Assembly (NCBI GenBank): GCA_054601695.1 | Contig: BAAHQB010000344.1 | Coordinates: 62,001-126,000 of the forward strand | Origin: Amorphochlora amoebiformis | Taxonomy: Eukaryota > Cercozoa > Chlorarachniophyceae | DNA length: 64,000 bases | Direction of reading: 5' to 3' | Shown: piece by piece, positions 1 through 21,740 of the stretch | How the letters are laid out: every line of letters begins with the position of its first letter | Numbering within the stretch: the first letter of the stretch is position 1 | Position numbers and translations under genes: made by a program | The notes under the pieces: generated by a model | Told to the model about the DNA's origin: nothing | The model's input: the letters and a program-made list of their open reading frames with translations, nothing else | Databases searched by the model: none

Positions 1-857
<857 letters not shown>

Positions 858-1187
858 GGATAGGGTTAGGGTTAGGGTTAAGGTTAGGGTTAAGATTAGG
901 GTTAGGGTTAGGATTAGGGTTAGGGTTAGGGTTGGGTTAGGGTTAAGGTTAAGATTAGGGTTAGGGTTAAGGTTAGGATTAGGGTTAGGGTTAGGGTTAT
1001 GGTTAGGGTTAGGGTTAGGGTTAAGGTTAGGATTAGTGTTAGGGTTAGGATTAGGTTTAGGGTTGGGATTAGGGTTAGGGTTAGGGCTAGGATTAGGGTT
1101 AAGGAGTTAGGGTTAGCGTTAGGGCTAGGACTAGAGTTAGGGTTAGGGTGTTAGGGTTAGGGTTACGGCGAGGGTTAGGGTTACGGT
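858..1187 (+). repeat. Interstitial TTAGGG array
   Basis: Imperfect TTAGGG/TTAAGG/ATTAGGG units on the plus strand, followed by (TA)n to about 1520. Confidence 0.95.
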
Positions 1188-1832
<645 letters not shown>

Positions 1833-2578
1833 TCTTAGGTTGGCGTTAGGGTTAGGGTTAGGGTTAGGGTTAGGGTTAGGGTTAGGGTTAGGGTTAGGGT
1901 TAGGGTTAGGGTTAGGGTTAGGGTTAGGGTTACGGACAGGGTTGGGATAGGATTAGGGTTAGGGTTGGCGTTGGGTAGGGTTAGGGTTGGCGTTAGGGTT
2001 AGGGTTAGAGTTAAAGTTGGGGTTGTAGGGTTAGGGTTAGGGTTAGGGTTAGGGGTTAGCGTTTGGGCTGGGATAGGATTAGGGTTAGGGTTGGCGTTGG
2101 GTAGGGTTAGGGTAGGCATTAGGGTTAGGGTGGGTTATAGGGTTAGGGTTAGGGTTAGGGTTAGGGTTAGGGTTAGGGTTACGGTTAGGGTTGGGATCGG
2201 ATTAGGGTTAAGGTTGGCGTCAGGTAGGGTTAGGGTTGACGTTAGGGTTAGGGTTGGCGTTAGGGTTAGGATTAGGGTTAGGGTTAGGTTGGGATACGAT
2301 AGCGGTTAGGGTTAGCGTAAGGTAGGATTCGAGTTGGCGTTGGGTTAGGGTTAGAGTTGGCGTTAGGTAGGGTTCGAGTTGGAGTTGGGTTAGGGTTAGA
2401 GTTGGCGTTGGGTTAGGTTTAGAGTTAAGGTTGGGGTTATAAGGTTAGGGTTAGGGTTGGTGTTAGGGTTAAGGTTAGGGTTGGGATAGGATTAGGGCTG
2501 AAACTGGGGTTAGGGTTAGGGTTGGGGTTAGGGTTAGGGTTAGGGTTAGGGGTAGGGTTAGGGTTAGGGTTAGGGTAC
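1833..2578 (+). repeat. Interstitial TTAGGG array
   Basis: The first 100 bp are perfect GGGTTA units. The rest is a mixture with GGGTTGGCGTT and GGTAGGG variants forming longer internal units. Confidence 0.95.
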
Positions 2579-2656
2579 CGTTTGAGTTGGTTTCTTGGGT
2601 TGGTGATGTAAGACTGGTTTATATAGGTGTATACATATAAAAAATATGTATTATAT

Positions 2657-2695
<39 letters not shown>

Positions 2696-3440
2696 TTCGT
2701 AGGAATAACCCTAATCTAACCTCAATTCCTTCTCTAACCCTAACCCTAACCCTAACCCTAACCATAACCCTAACCCTAACCCTCTTCCTATCCCTAGCTT
2801 AGCCCAAACCCTAACCTTAACCCTGACCGTAATCCTAAACTTAACCCTAACCCTAACCATACCCTAACCCTAACCCTAACCCCCACAGTAACCCTAACCC
2901 TAACCTAAACATAGCCCTAATCTTAACCCTAACCCTAACCCTAATTCTAAGTACAAGTAACCCTAATCCTAATCCTTACCCTAACCCTACCTCTAAGTAT
3001 CCGTAGCTCTAACCCTAACCCTAACCCTAACCCTAACCCTAACTCTAAATATCGGTAACCCTAACCCTAACCCTAACCCTAATTCTAACTTAAGCTCTGA
3101 ATATCTGTAACCCTACCCCCGAGTTATTGTTAGGGTTACGGAAAGGGTTAGATTAGGGTTAGGGTTATTATGCTTACCGATTTTTAAAGTTAGGGCTGGG
3201 ATTGAGTTAGGGTTAGAGTTAGGGTTAGGTTAGATTAGGGTTAGGGTTAGGGTTAGGGTTAGGTTAGATTAGGGTTATGGTTAGGGTTAGGGTTAGCGAT
3301 ATTTAGAGTTGAGGTTGGGATTAATCCCAGGTAACTCTAAATATCAGTAGCAAAAATCACACTAATCTAACCCTAAACCTAAATCTAACCCTAACCCTAA
3401 CCCTAACCCTAACCCTAACCCTAAATATCCGTAACCCTAA
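2579..3440. repeat. Telomere-like arrays in alternating orientation
   Basis: After a short (TA)n (2658-2690) comes CCCTAA at 2706-3112, TTAGGG at 3127-3300, and CCCTAA again at 3318-3440, each imperfect. The turns at about 3120 and 3310 place the strands in opposite polarity within a few bases. Confidence 0.9.
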
Positions 3441-3523
3441 GCCTTTTACGTGCGACAGAATGCTAAGGCTTTGTCAGGGTTCGCTTGAACTATGTATGCA
3501 TATATACATATATATATATATAC

Positions 3524-3571
<48 letters not shown>

Positions 3572-3662
3572 TATATATACATTTATATGTATGGTGCAAT
3601 CTGTAAGTAAATATTTTGTAAATATATGTGCACATGTATATATATATATATAAATAAATATA

Positions 3663-3702
<40 letters not shown>

Positions 3703-3759
3703 ACATATATAAAAATACATACATACAAATATCTTATATATATATATATATTATATATT

Positions 3760-3803
<44 letters not shown>

Positions 3804-3874
3804 GTATGTATGTGTTACATTACCTATACGCAAACATAGAATATCCACGTATTCCTTAAACGCTAGCCAGTTAG

Positions 3875-3937
<63 letters not shown>

Positions 3938-3956
3938 AATATATATATATGTATAC

Positions 3957-4011
<55 letters not shown>

Positions 4012-4044
4012 GTATGTATGTGTTACATTACCTATACGCAAACA

Positions 4045-4090
<46 letters not shown>

Positions 4091-4168
4091 ATATATGTAT
4101 ATATGTGTTACATTACCTATACGCAAACATAGAATATCCACGTATTCCTTAAACGCTAGCCAGTTAGT
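3441..4168. repeat. (TA)n block with a duplicated exon-like unit
   Basis: TA repeats surrounding two identical 39-nt exon-like units at 3824-3862 and 4117-4155 and a partial copy at 4032-4044 (see the exon entry). Confidence 0.85.
3824..4155 (-). other. Tandemly duplicated 39-nt exon-like unit
   Basis: Both copies have acceptor GGCTAG, 39 identical nt and donor GTAATG. The open frame reads [12 protein letters not shown] (two bases left at the start, one at the end). The 4117-4155 copy is preceded by TTACTAACTGGCTAG, a good branch-point box. Unit length is a multiple of three. No family recognised; phase does not fit the exon at 4905-4855 directly. Confidence 0.5.
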
Positions 4169-4740
4169 AACCCTTAGGGTTAGGGTTAGGGTTAGGGTTA
4201 GGGTTAGAGTTAGGGTTAGGGTTAGCGTTAGGGTTAGCGTTAAGGTTAGGGTTAGGGTTAGGGTTAGGGTTAGGGTTAAGCTTAGGGTTAGGTTGGGTTA
4301 GGGTTACGTTAGGATTAGGGTTATGGTTCAGAAATTAGGGTAGGTTTAAGGAATAAGAGTTAGAATTAGGGTTAGGGTTAGGGTTAGGGTTAGAGTGAAT
4401 GTAACGGTTAGGGTTAGGGCTAGTTAGGGTTAGGGTTAGGGTTCAGGTTTAGGGTTAGGGTTAGGGTTAGGGTTAGGGTAGGGTTAGGGTTACGAATAAG
4501 TACAATTTCGAATGAAGTTTAACACTAGGGTTACGAATTGGGTTATGGGTTAGGGTTAGGGTTAGGGTTAGAATTAGGGTTAGGGCTAGGGTTGGGGTTA
4601 GGGTTAGGGTTAGGGCTAGGGTTAGGGTTAGCTAGGGTTAGGGTTAGGGCTAGCTAGGGTGAGGATTAGAGTTAGCGTTAGGGTTAGGGTTAGGGTTAGG
4701 GTTAGGGTTAGTCTTCAGATTAGTGTTAGAGATTAGATTA
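4169..4740 (+). repeat. Interstitial TTAGGG array
   Basis: Imperfect GGGTTA units on the plus strand with TAGCTAGGG variants, followed at 4765-4850 by about 14 CCCTAA units in the opposite polarity. Confidence 0.95.
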
Positions 4741-4854
4741 ACGTTTCGTTTCGCGTTTAGTACAAACCCTAACCCTCACTCTAATCCTAACCCTAACCCT
4801 AACCCTAACCCTAACCCTAACCCTAACCCTAACCCTAACCCTAACCCTGAGTAC

Positions 4855-7681
<2,827 letters not shown>

Positions 7682-7687
7682 CTGGAC

Positions 7688-7726
<39 letters not shown>

Positions 7727-7733
7727 ATGTATA

Positions 7734-7798
<65 letters not shown>

Positions 7799-7828
7799 GA
7801 ACATACATATCTATGTGTATATGTGTAA

Positions 7829-7867
<39 letters not shown>

Positions 7868-7869
7868 AC

Positions 7870-7915
7870 CTTCAAACCCCAAAGCATTTCCTCTCCCAGA
7901 CCTTGGGACTTCGTG
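7870..7915 (-). other. Exon-like island
   Basis: Acceptor ATTTAG, donor GTTATA. Open frames include [15 protein letters not shown]. The end (TGGGGTTTGAAGGTT) is echoed on the minus strand at 8962-8980. It does not join the exon at 7681 in phase, so its gene is unknown. Confidence 0.35.
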
Positions 7916-8270
7916 CTAAATAGCATGAAAGAATTAATTATACTAAAATTTAATATTTCGCGCTAAAAAACGTGAAAGAATTAATAATATTAAGGATTAA
8001 TATTTCGCGCTAAATAACATGGGGAGAATTAATTTTATTTTCAAGTTTTAATATTTCGCGCTAAATAACATGAAAGAATTAATAATATTAAGGATATAAT
8101 ATTTCGCGCTAAATAACATGAAAAATTTAATTATATTATCAGGATTTAATATTTCGCCTAAATAACGTGAAAGAATTAATAATATTATCAAGATTTAATC
8201 TTTCGCGCTAAATAAGATGGAAAGAGTTAGTTGAATTACAACATTTTAACACTTCAACTATATATTCCGC
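7909..8270. repeat. About 50-bp satellite built on TTTCGCGCTAAATAACATG
   Basis: Seven units beginning near 7909, 7956, 8002, 8053, 8102, 8152 and 8202, each about 46-50 bp and ending in AT-rich AGAATTAATAATATT. In sense (minus) each contains TTTAG then CGCGAAA, so the 3' splice site of the exon at 7915 is the first of the series. Confidence 0.88.
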
Positions 8271-8327
8271 TAATTAAAACAATATATATATATATATATA
8301 TATGTATATATGTGTGCATATATATAC

Positions 8328-8371
<44 letters not shown>

Positions 8372-8401
8372 TATATGTATATATATGTGTGCATATATAT
8401 A

Positions 8402-8449
<48 letters not shown>

Positions 8450-8539
8450 TGTTACAAATATAAATGAATATGTGAATATATACTTTATATCTGTATATTA
8501 ATATGTGTATATGTGTATATACATATGTAATATTTTACA

Positions 8540-8591
<52 letters not shown>

Positions 8592-8619
8592 GTAAATACA
8601 TATACATACATACGCACGC

Positions 8620-8684
<65 letters not shown>

Positions 8685-8698
8685 GTGTATGTATAATG

Positions 8699-8745
<47 letters not shown>

Positions 8746-8803
8746 ATATGTGTATATATGTGTATATATATGTGTATATATATATATATATATAATATTT
8801 TAC

Positions 8804-8834
<31 letters not shown>

Positions 8835-8839
8835 TATAA

Positions 8840-8876
<37 letters not shown>

Positions 8877-8960
8877 ATGTATATGTGTATTTCCTTACAT
8901 ACATATAAATATATATAATATATATGTATGTATGTATATATATATATATAGAGAGAGAGA
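8271..8960. repeat. (TA)n block with CA/TG and GA runs
   Basis: Mostly TA repeats with TATGTG variants and short (CA)n near 8620. It ends in (GA) at 8950-8963. No gene seen. Confidence 0.9.
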
Positions 8961-9680
8961 GAACCTTCAAACCCCAATTTTTCCGCACTCCGCCATCCCA
9001 CCCGAAAAATATCAACCCGAAAAATAAAATCAGACCATATTTCCAACCCCCACCCCCTTTCCGGCATTTTAACATAGCGACCCTCCTCTTTTCCAACCCC
9101 CCCCCTCCTCTTTCAAAGCCAGGGTTCCTCTTCATGACTAATCAGAGGTCGGTATGGATGCGAGGGAAGGAGCCATAGCCGAGAAGTTTGGATTTCTGAT
9201 TTCCGGATATTACAGCCACTACCGGTATTCGGAACCTATCATGCCAACGTCATCTCCGAATGTCACGCTCAAAAGTCACACATTACATAGCTCGTCACGC
9301 TGACATGTCACATTGGGACACGTGTCACCCTGACTGCAAATGCGCTTCCTTGGGCGTCTTTCGACGCTGAGAAGAGATCCTGCGTTTTTATATGGAGTTT
9401 TAAGGTCTGTTTGGGAACTTATGCTGCTCTTAAATGTTAAATTTCGGCGAAGTTCAATTTTTCGGCCTTGTGGTTGGGGGGGGGGGGGGGGGGAGGAAGA
9501 GAATTTTGGAGAGAGCCGAAGGCATCACATTCACTTCTTTTACAGATTTTTGAAGATGTATGGGTATGTGAGGAAAATATACTATAATCCGAAAGGGGGG
9601 GGGGGGGGGGGGAGATGAGGGTGAAACAGCGAGGGGAAGGGAGAGGGGAATGAGGGAATGTATACTTTGACTCTTTATTT
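8961..9680. other. Unique island with C/G homopolymer runs and GTCAC motifs
   Basis: Mixed-composition DNA with C-runs (9045-9110), repeated GTCACGCT/GTCACATT motifs (9250-9335) and two long G-runs near 9476-9493 and 9595-9612. ORFs on both strands lack recognisable features. Confidence 0.5.
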
Positions 9681-9689
9681 CTATGTTTT

Positions 9690-9704
9690 CCGCATTATAT
9701 TTAT

Positions 9705-9789
<85 letters not shown>

Positions 9790-9892
9790 GTTATATATAT
9801 AGCTTTTGCAAGCTCTCTATTCACAATGTGTTTCTTGTACATCATTGCGATGTCTTCCTGCGCTACTATCAAATTGATAAGGTATTATATAC

Positions 9893-9938
<46 letters not shown>

Positions 9939-9958
9939 GTATATATAATTATATATGT

Positions 9959-10044
<86 letters not shown>

Positions 10045-10091
10045 CTTGTACATCATTGCGATGTTTTCCTTCGTTACTATCAAATTGATAA

Positions 10092-10162
<71 letters not shown>

Positions 10163-10394
10163 CATATTTTTATGCACACACACATGTACATGTATGCATA
10201 CATATGTGTACATACACACACCATATAGAAATATATGTACATATATATTATGTATGTATGCATGTGTAATGTGTATACACACACATGTGTATTATGTCAT
10301 ACATATACATACACATAATGTAAGGTGCATTTATATAACCGTATACATCTATGCCTATATATACATACACACATATATATATATATATATAATA

Positions 10395-10457
<63 letters not shown>

Positions 10458-10465
10458 ACACACAC

Positions 10466-10496
<31 letters not shown>

Positions 10497-10680
10497 TACA
10501 TATATATATATATATGTGGGTATGTATGTATATGTGCATAATTGATAATTGATAATTCATATCTATATGTATGGACAATATGTAATATATACATGTATAT
10601 ATACACATATGTATGTATATTTACCAACATAAATATGTTAATATGTCATCCATACAAAACCCAACCTATAAACTGAATAA
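9690..10680. repeat. (TA)n block with (CA)n and an exon echo
   Basis: TA repeats with CA runs at 9960-9990 and TATG-rich stretches to about 10620. Confidence 0.9.
9803..9865 (-). other. Exon-like island with an upstream echo
   Basis: After acceptor GATAG the minus frame reads [21 protein letters not shown]. The acceptor and first about 45 nt recur at 10045-10095. No clear donor follows directly. Function unknown. Confidence 0.4.
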
Positions 10681-10808
10681 CTAACCCTAACCCTACCCTA
10701 ACCCTAACCCTAACCCTAACCCTAACCCTAAACCTAAACCTAGAATCCTAACCCTAACCCTAGAATCCTAACCCTAACCCTAACTCTAACCCTCTGATGC
10801 AACTCTAA
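10681..10808 (-). repeat. CCCTAA array
   Basis: Imperfect CCCTAA units with a repeated TAGAATCCTAACCC variant. Confidence 0.95.
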
Positions 10809-10826
10809 CTGTATACTGTATTAGGG

Positions 10827-10903
10827 CTAACTGTATACTGTATATAGGGCTGGTTTTATTGGGGTCAAGTAATATTTATGATTTGGAATGCTATCAATGA
10901 CCC
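10827..10903 (-). other. Possible terminal exon
   Basis: After acceptor AAATAAG the minus frame reads VIDSIPNHKYYLTPIKPALY and stops (TAG at 10827). A decayed echo of its start lies upstream at about 11175-11205. No relatives recognised. Confidence 0.3.
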
Positions 10904-10929
10904 CTTATTTGGATATATTTCAGGTTATA

Positions 10930-11789
<860 letters not shown>

Positions 11790-12342
11790 TATCCCTAACC
11801 CTAACCCAAACCTGAAACCGAGCTCTAACCCCAGTCCTAACCCTAACCCTAACCCAACCCTTAACCCTAACCTAACCCTAGTCCTTACCCCAACCCTAAC
11901 CCTAACCCTAACCCTAACCCTAACCCTAACCCTAACCCTAACCCTAACCCTAACCCTAACCGATCTGCTGTTATCCTAAACAACACTATAGCCTCACTCT
12001 GTGGAGGATTCAATGGTCCTCGGACTAAGACATGCTGACTAGTTTAATCCTAACCCTAACCCTAATCCTAACCCTAATCCTAACCGTAACCCTAACCCTA
12101 ACGCTAACCCTAACCCTAGCCCTAACCATGAACCCAACCCTAACCTAAACCCTAACCCTAACCCTCACACTGATCCCAAGAACAATCGGACACCTTAACC
12201 CTAACCCTAACGCTAACCCTAACCCTAACTCTAACCCTAGCCCTAGCACAAAACTCCCTAATCTTAAAGCTAGCTCTAACCCTAGCCCTAACCCTAACCC
12301 TAACCCTAACCCTAACCCTAACCCTAACCCTAACCCTAGATC
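11790..12342 (-). repeat. CCCTAA array with an embedded unique element
   Basis: Long imperfect CCCTAA array interrupted at about 11960-12045 by a non-telomeric element (GGTCCTCGGACTAAGACATG...) also found, inverted, at 46215-46320. Confidence 0.95.
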
Positions 12343-13827
<1,485 letters not shown>

Positions 13828-14273
13828 GTAACCCTAACCCTAACCCTAACCCTAAACCCAACCCTAACCCTAACCTTAAACCCAACCCTAACCCTAACCC
13901 TAAACCCAACCCTAATCCTAACCCTAAACCCAACCCTAACCATAACCCTAACCCTAACCCTAAACCCAACCCTAATCCTAACCCTAAACCCAACCCTAAC
14001 CATAACCCTAACCCTAACCCTAGCCACAGCAACAATAAACCTAACCGTTGGCCTACCCTAACCCCAACCCTAACCCTAACCGTAACCCTAACCGTAACCC
14101 TAACCCTAACCCTAACCCTAACTCTAACCCTAACTTTAACCGTAACCGTAGCCCTAACCGTAACCCTAACCGTAACCCTAACCCTAACCCTAACCCTAAC
14201 CCTAACCCTAACCCTAACCCTAACCCTAACCCTAATCCTAACCCTAACCCTAACCCTAACCCTAACCCTAGGT
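13828..14273 (-). repeat. CCCTAA array
   Basis: Contains CCCTAAACCCAA and CCCTAACCGTAA higher-order variants in blocks, then perfect units. Confidence 0.95.
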
Positions 14274-14362
14274 TTGTCTTCGCATTATGCTTATACGACA
14301 CATTCCTGACTATAGTGGACCTTCATCTAGCTGCAATCTTAGGTTCAACCAATACCGTTAGA

Positions 14363-14612
14363 AAGAAAAGGGGGGGGGGGAGAAGAGAGAAATGGGGGGG
14401 GGGGGGGGGAAGAAAGAGAAGGGGGAGGGGGGAAAGAGAGAGGAAAAGAAAGGGGGGGGGGGTGGAAAGAGAGAAATGGAGGGGGGGAGGAGAGAGGAAA
14501 AGAGAGGGGGGGGGGGTGGAAAGAGAGAAATGGAGGGGGAGAGGAGAGAGAGACAGAGAGATAAGAGAAAGAGAGAGAGATAAAGAAAGAGAAATAGAAT
14601 GTGTGGGATGAT

Positions 14613-14661
<49 letters not shown>

Positions 14662-14780
14662 GAGAGAGAGACTGACAGAGAGAGAGAAGAGAGAGGAGAG
14701 AGAGAAAGGAGAGAGGAGAGCATGGGAGGAGGGAGAGAGGGAGAGAGTGGGATGGAGAAGAGAGAAAGAATGAGAGAGAG

Positions 14781-14811
<31 letters not shown>

Positions 14812-14878
14812 TATAGGAGAGAGAGAGAGAGAGAGAGAGACACAGAGAGGAGAGAGAGAGAGAGAGAGAGATAGCAAG

Positions 14879-14880
<2 letters not shown>
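14363..14880 (+). repeat. Polypurine tract of about 500 bp
   Basis: The plus strand is almost only A and G: G-runs of 10-15 in GGAAAGAGAGAAATG units (14370-14540), then (GA)n. The long Ser/Leu ORFs on the other strand are artefacts. Confidence 0.95.
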
Positions 14881-14927
<47 letters not shown>

Positions 14928-15054
14928 TATATATATATAACTTGAAAGTGGAGTTTGCAGTTGCGTCACGTGATCGGGCACGTTTTTCTCTATATTCTAG
15001 CCTATTTAGGTATAATTACCATATATATATATATATATATAATATATATACAAT

Positions 15055-15175
<121 letters not shown>

Positions 15176-15194
15176 CATGTATGTATGGGTATAT

Positions 15195-15313
<119 letters not shown>

Positions 15314-15391
15314 CTGTATGTGTATACGTATGTACATATAATATATACATATATATATATGTACTCAACACATATTACATATATATGTACA

Positions 15392-15463
<72 letters not shown>

Positions 15464-15808
15464 TTTATATATATGAATACATATGTTCATATACATATAT
15501 ATATATATATACATATACATATGTATGTATGTATGCATGTATATTTACATATACATGTACTCAACACATATTTAAATATGTATGTACAGCAAATAGGGAA
15601 ATATATATATATATATACATATATACATATATATACACATACATATACACATATGTATATGTAAAATATACTCTATACATAAATATATACACACATACAT
15701 ATATATATATATTTATATATATATACATATGTGTGTGTGTGTTATATATATACTATATATTATATACTATATATATACTAAATATACATATATATATATA
15801 TATATTAT

Positions 15809-15863
<55 letters not shown>

Positions 15864-15912
15864 ATGTGTATTGTAATGTATGTTCTGTGTGTAAATATAT
15901 ATGTTAATACGT

Positions 15913-15970
<58 letters not shown>

Positions 15971-16017
15971 TTTATATATATGCAAATATATAAATATATA
16001 CATGATATCTAATATGT

Positions 16018-16105
<88 letters not shown>

Positions 16106-16119
16106 CACATATGTGTAAC

Positions 16120-16268
16120 ATCAGTATGGCCTCCGCTATGTCCGTCGGAATCTCACACGTGCTCCACCCGATTTCCCCGGAGATTCCTTCGGAATCCCGG
16201 GAATCTGAAAGAAATCTCGGGTCGTCTCTGGAGGCGTTCCGTCTGTTTTGTGTTGTATTATCTGTTCT
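16120..16268 (-). other. Exon-like island, 149 nt
   Basis: Acceptor ACCACAG and donor GTTACA. Open in phase 0-2, reading [20 protein letters not shown], then [19 protein letters not shown]. It contains the palindromic GAATCCCGGGAATC motif also seen at 26.5 kb. Function unknown. Confidence 0.5.
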
Positions 16269-16294
16269 CTGTGGTAAATATATATGTATACATG

Positions 16295-16334
<40 letters not shown>

Positions 16335-16337
16335 CAC

Positions 16338-16402
<65 letters not shown>

Positions 16403-16432
16403 CATATATATGTATGTATGTATACGCTTCGG

Positions 16433-16463
<31 letters not shown>

Positions 16464-16696
16464 GTATACATATATGTATAAATATGTATACATATATGTA
16501 TAAATATATATATATATATGTATTATATATATATTATATATATTATATATAAACATACATATATTTATAAATATAGTAAATATACGTATAGATTAATACA
16601 TATATATATATATATATATATGTATGTATACATGTATGTATGTAAATATATATATCATACATATATTCATATATATATATATATAAAACAAATATG

Positions 16697-16759
<63 letters not shown>

Positions 16760-16945
16760 GTAAAAATATATACATATATATATATATATATGTGGGTGTA
16801 TATATATATAACGTAATTTAATATAATATACATAACTAAATAGATCTATAAATCTACCTAAATTACAACATCTTAAATATGCATATATATATATATATAT
16901 ATATATAAATATATATATATATGGTGTGTATATATAAATATGTAC

Positions 16946-16977
<32 letters not shown>

Positions 16978-17015
16978 CAAAACACATAAATACATAAATA
17001 AATACACACATTCAT

Positions 17016-17080
<65 letters not shown>

Positions 17081-17130
17081 ACACCTAAACGCATAAATAC
17101 ATAAATACATAAACAAATACACACATTCAT

Positions 17131-17189
<59 letters not shown>

Positions 17190-17219
17190 CATCACACCAA
17201 AACACAACCGAATATACAC

Positions 17220-17285
17220 CTTCACAACAGCAATATCTCTCGTCATCGTGGTACGTGCGTTTCACTCTATCTCCGATAAATTCTC
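17220..17285 (-). other. Exon-like island beside C-runs
   Basis: Between acceptor GAAAAG and donor GTGTAT the minus frame reads EFIGDRVKRTYHDDERYCCC. The upstream side has two C-runs (plus strand 17317-17329, 17340-17352). Function unknown. Confidence 0.35.
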
Positions 17286-17494
17286 CTTTTCGGAAAAAAG
17301 AATTTCGCGCGCATCTCCCCCCCCCCCCAACGACAAGCCCCACCCCCCCCCTGTGTGCAAAGTTCTGATAAGTCTGCGAAAGTGCGTGAAAAAAAATTTG
17401 GGTTGTTGGGGTGTGTGTGTGTGTGAGATATGGATGAATTTAGGAATGTAACATATGTGTTATTTGTATGAAGGTATGTGTGTATGTGTGTATG

Positions 17495-17574
<80 letters not shown>

Positions 17575-17713
17575 AATGTATATATATATATATTTATATG
17601 TGTATATATATATTTCTTACATATATATATATATATATATACACTTATGTATATATATATATATATAGATAAGTGAAGCAGAGGGAATAAGGACGTTTAT
17701 CTTAAGGTGAGAT

Positions 17714-17770
<57 letters not shown>

Positions 17771-17798
17771 AATAAATATATATATTGATATAGAATAT

Positions 17799-17841
<43 letters not shown>

Positions 17842-18041
17842 ATAGATGTACATATAAATATATATATATAAATATATACATATATATATATATATGTGTG
17901 TATATATCTATATACATATATATGTTAATATATATATATATATATAAATATATATTTACATATATCTATATATATATATATGTATGTACATACAAATATA
18001 TAAATATACGTATATATACAAATTACATATACATCTATATT

Positions 18042-18121
<80 letters not shown>

Positions 18122-18131
18122 ATGTACAAAG

Positions 18132-18225
<94 letters not shown>

Positions 18226-18330
18226 TATATATATATATATATATGTGTGTGATATATATATATATGTATATATTTATACGTATAGTATATATTTATACAC
18301 ACCTAAATTACATGACATTAGTCAAAGTGG

Positions 18331-18369
<39 letters not shown>

Positions 18370-18408
18370 TACATAAGTGGTGTATATATATATACACATA
18401 ATACACAC

Positions 18409-18443
<35 letters not shown>

Positions 18444-18557
18444 CATGTAAGTACTAAACTTTTGAAATATATATATTTATGCAAATATATATATAAATAT
18501 ATATATATATAAATATAAATGTAATATATATTGGATATATATATATATACATATATG

Positions 18558-19774
<1,217 letters not shown>

Positions 19775-19816
19775 TATTTACACACACACACACATATATA
19801 TATATATGTGTGTGTG

Positions 19817-19870
<54 letters not shown>

Positions 19871-20030
19871 TTTCTGTATCTATATATATATATATATATT
19901 ATCATGGTCCTAACACTAACCCTACACCTAACCCTTATCCTATCTATATATAATATATACATATATACATATTTTTATACATGTATACATAAATATATAT
20001 ATACATATATATATATATACATTATATACA

Positions 20031-20360
20031 TATACAGCCTTTTTCCCATATTCTTAACCGTTCTACTTGGGGGACGGGTCTCTCGGTAACCCTAACCCTA
20101 ACCCTAACCCTAACCCTAACCCTAACCGTGACCCAAACCCTAACTAGGGAACGGGTCTCGGTAACACTAACCTTAACCCTAACCCTAACCCTAACCCTAA
20201 CCCTATCCCTAAGCCTAACCCTAAGCCTAACCCTAACCCTAACCCTAACCCTAACTCGAGTACTAATCCTAAACCTGGATGGAATATTGGAATCTTATGC
20301 TGACGTATGTATGTATTTCTACGCGTGTGTGTATGTGTGTATGTATGTGGGTGTGTGCGC
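20031..20360 (-). repeat. CCCTAA array with GGGACGGGTCTCGGTAAC units
   Basis: A CCCTAA array at 20087-20268 is interrupted by a second copy of ACGGGTCTCGGTAA (20074 and 20152). Confidence 0.9.
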
Positions 20361-20364
20361 AATA

Positions 20365-20415
<51 letters not shown>

Positions 20416-20427
20416 CAAAATGGTATA

Positions 20428-20461
<34 letters not shown>

Positions 20462-20583
20462 TACTTATGGTATATATATATATAGAGCATATTTATATAT
20501 TTTTAAATATAATTTAATGTATATATTGGGACGAGTAAACTTAGAATTGTGGTGTCGTCATTTTTACTACATATGGTATATAT

Positions 20584-20638
<55 letters not shown>

Positions 20639-20647
20639 TATTATATA

Positions 20648-20690
<43 letters not shown>

Positions 20691-20773
20691 GTATAGTATT
20701 GATATATATATCTATATATTTATATATATATATATATACATACATGCATATATATATATATATATATAATATA

Positions 20774-20814
<41 letters not shown>

Positions 20815-20826
20815 ATAATGTATATT

Positions 20827-20869
<43 letters not shown>

Positions 20870-20872
20870 GTA

Positions 20873-20910
<38 letters not shown>

Positions 20911-21024
20911 ATATAATTATATAATATTTAATATTTGTATAATGTATATTATATTGTATTTGTATATACATATTTGTATGTTTTTTAATTATCATTTGAT
21001 GTATTTTGGGATGAGTGCGCTCAG

Positions 21025-21078
<54 letters not shown>

Positions 21079-21167
21079 CATATATTAGGATGACTACACT
21101 AAGTATAGTTGTGGCATCATTTTTATTACCGCACGCGAATAATATGTTACTGTTACAGGTCAGTGTG

Positions 21168-21216
<49 letters not shown>

Positions 21217-21379
21217 TTATGTTGTATGTATATGTGTGTGTCATGTACATAAATATATGTATGTATGTGTATATTGTATATGTGTGTGTATATGTATACA
21301 TGAAACAAATATACGAATATAAATATATGTTACCACACGCGATGTTTGTTAGCATATATCCGTATCTATTCTTATATAC

Positions 21380-21448
<69 letters not shown>

Positions 21449-21629
21449 ACCACACGCGATGTTAGTTAGTATATATCTGTATCTATTCTTATATACATAT
21501 ACATACATATATATATATATACATACATATATACATATATACATACATATACATATAATACACATATATATAATATATATATGCATATAAATATATATAT
21601 ATATATATTATATACCTACATATATATAT

Positions 21630-21703
<74 letters not shown>

Positions 21704-21709
21704 ATATAT

Positions 21710-21740
<31 letters not shown>

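Noticed and set aside
9340-9618. 92-codon plus-strand ORF
   Set aside because: Ends in translated G-runs and shows no recognisable domain.
11960-12045. rRNA fragment
   Set aside because: GGATAACAGCAGATC briefly suggested LSU rRNA, but the surrounding bases do not follow any conserved helix I know.
14323-14981. Ser/Leu/Pro-rich ORFs of up to 207 codons
   Set aside because: Complement of the polypurine tract; no non-repeat content.
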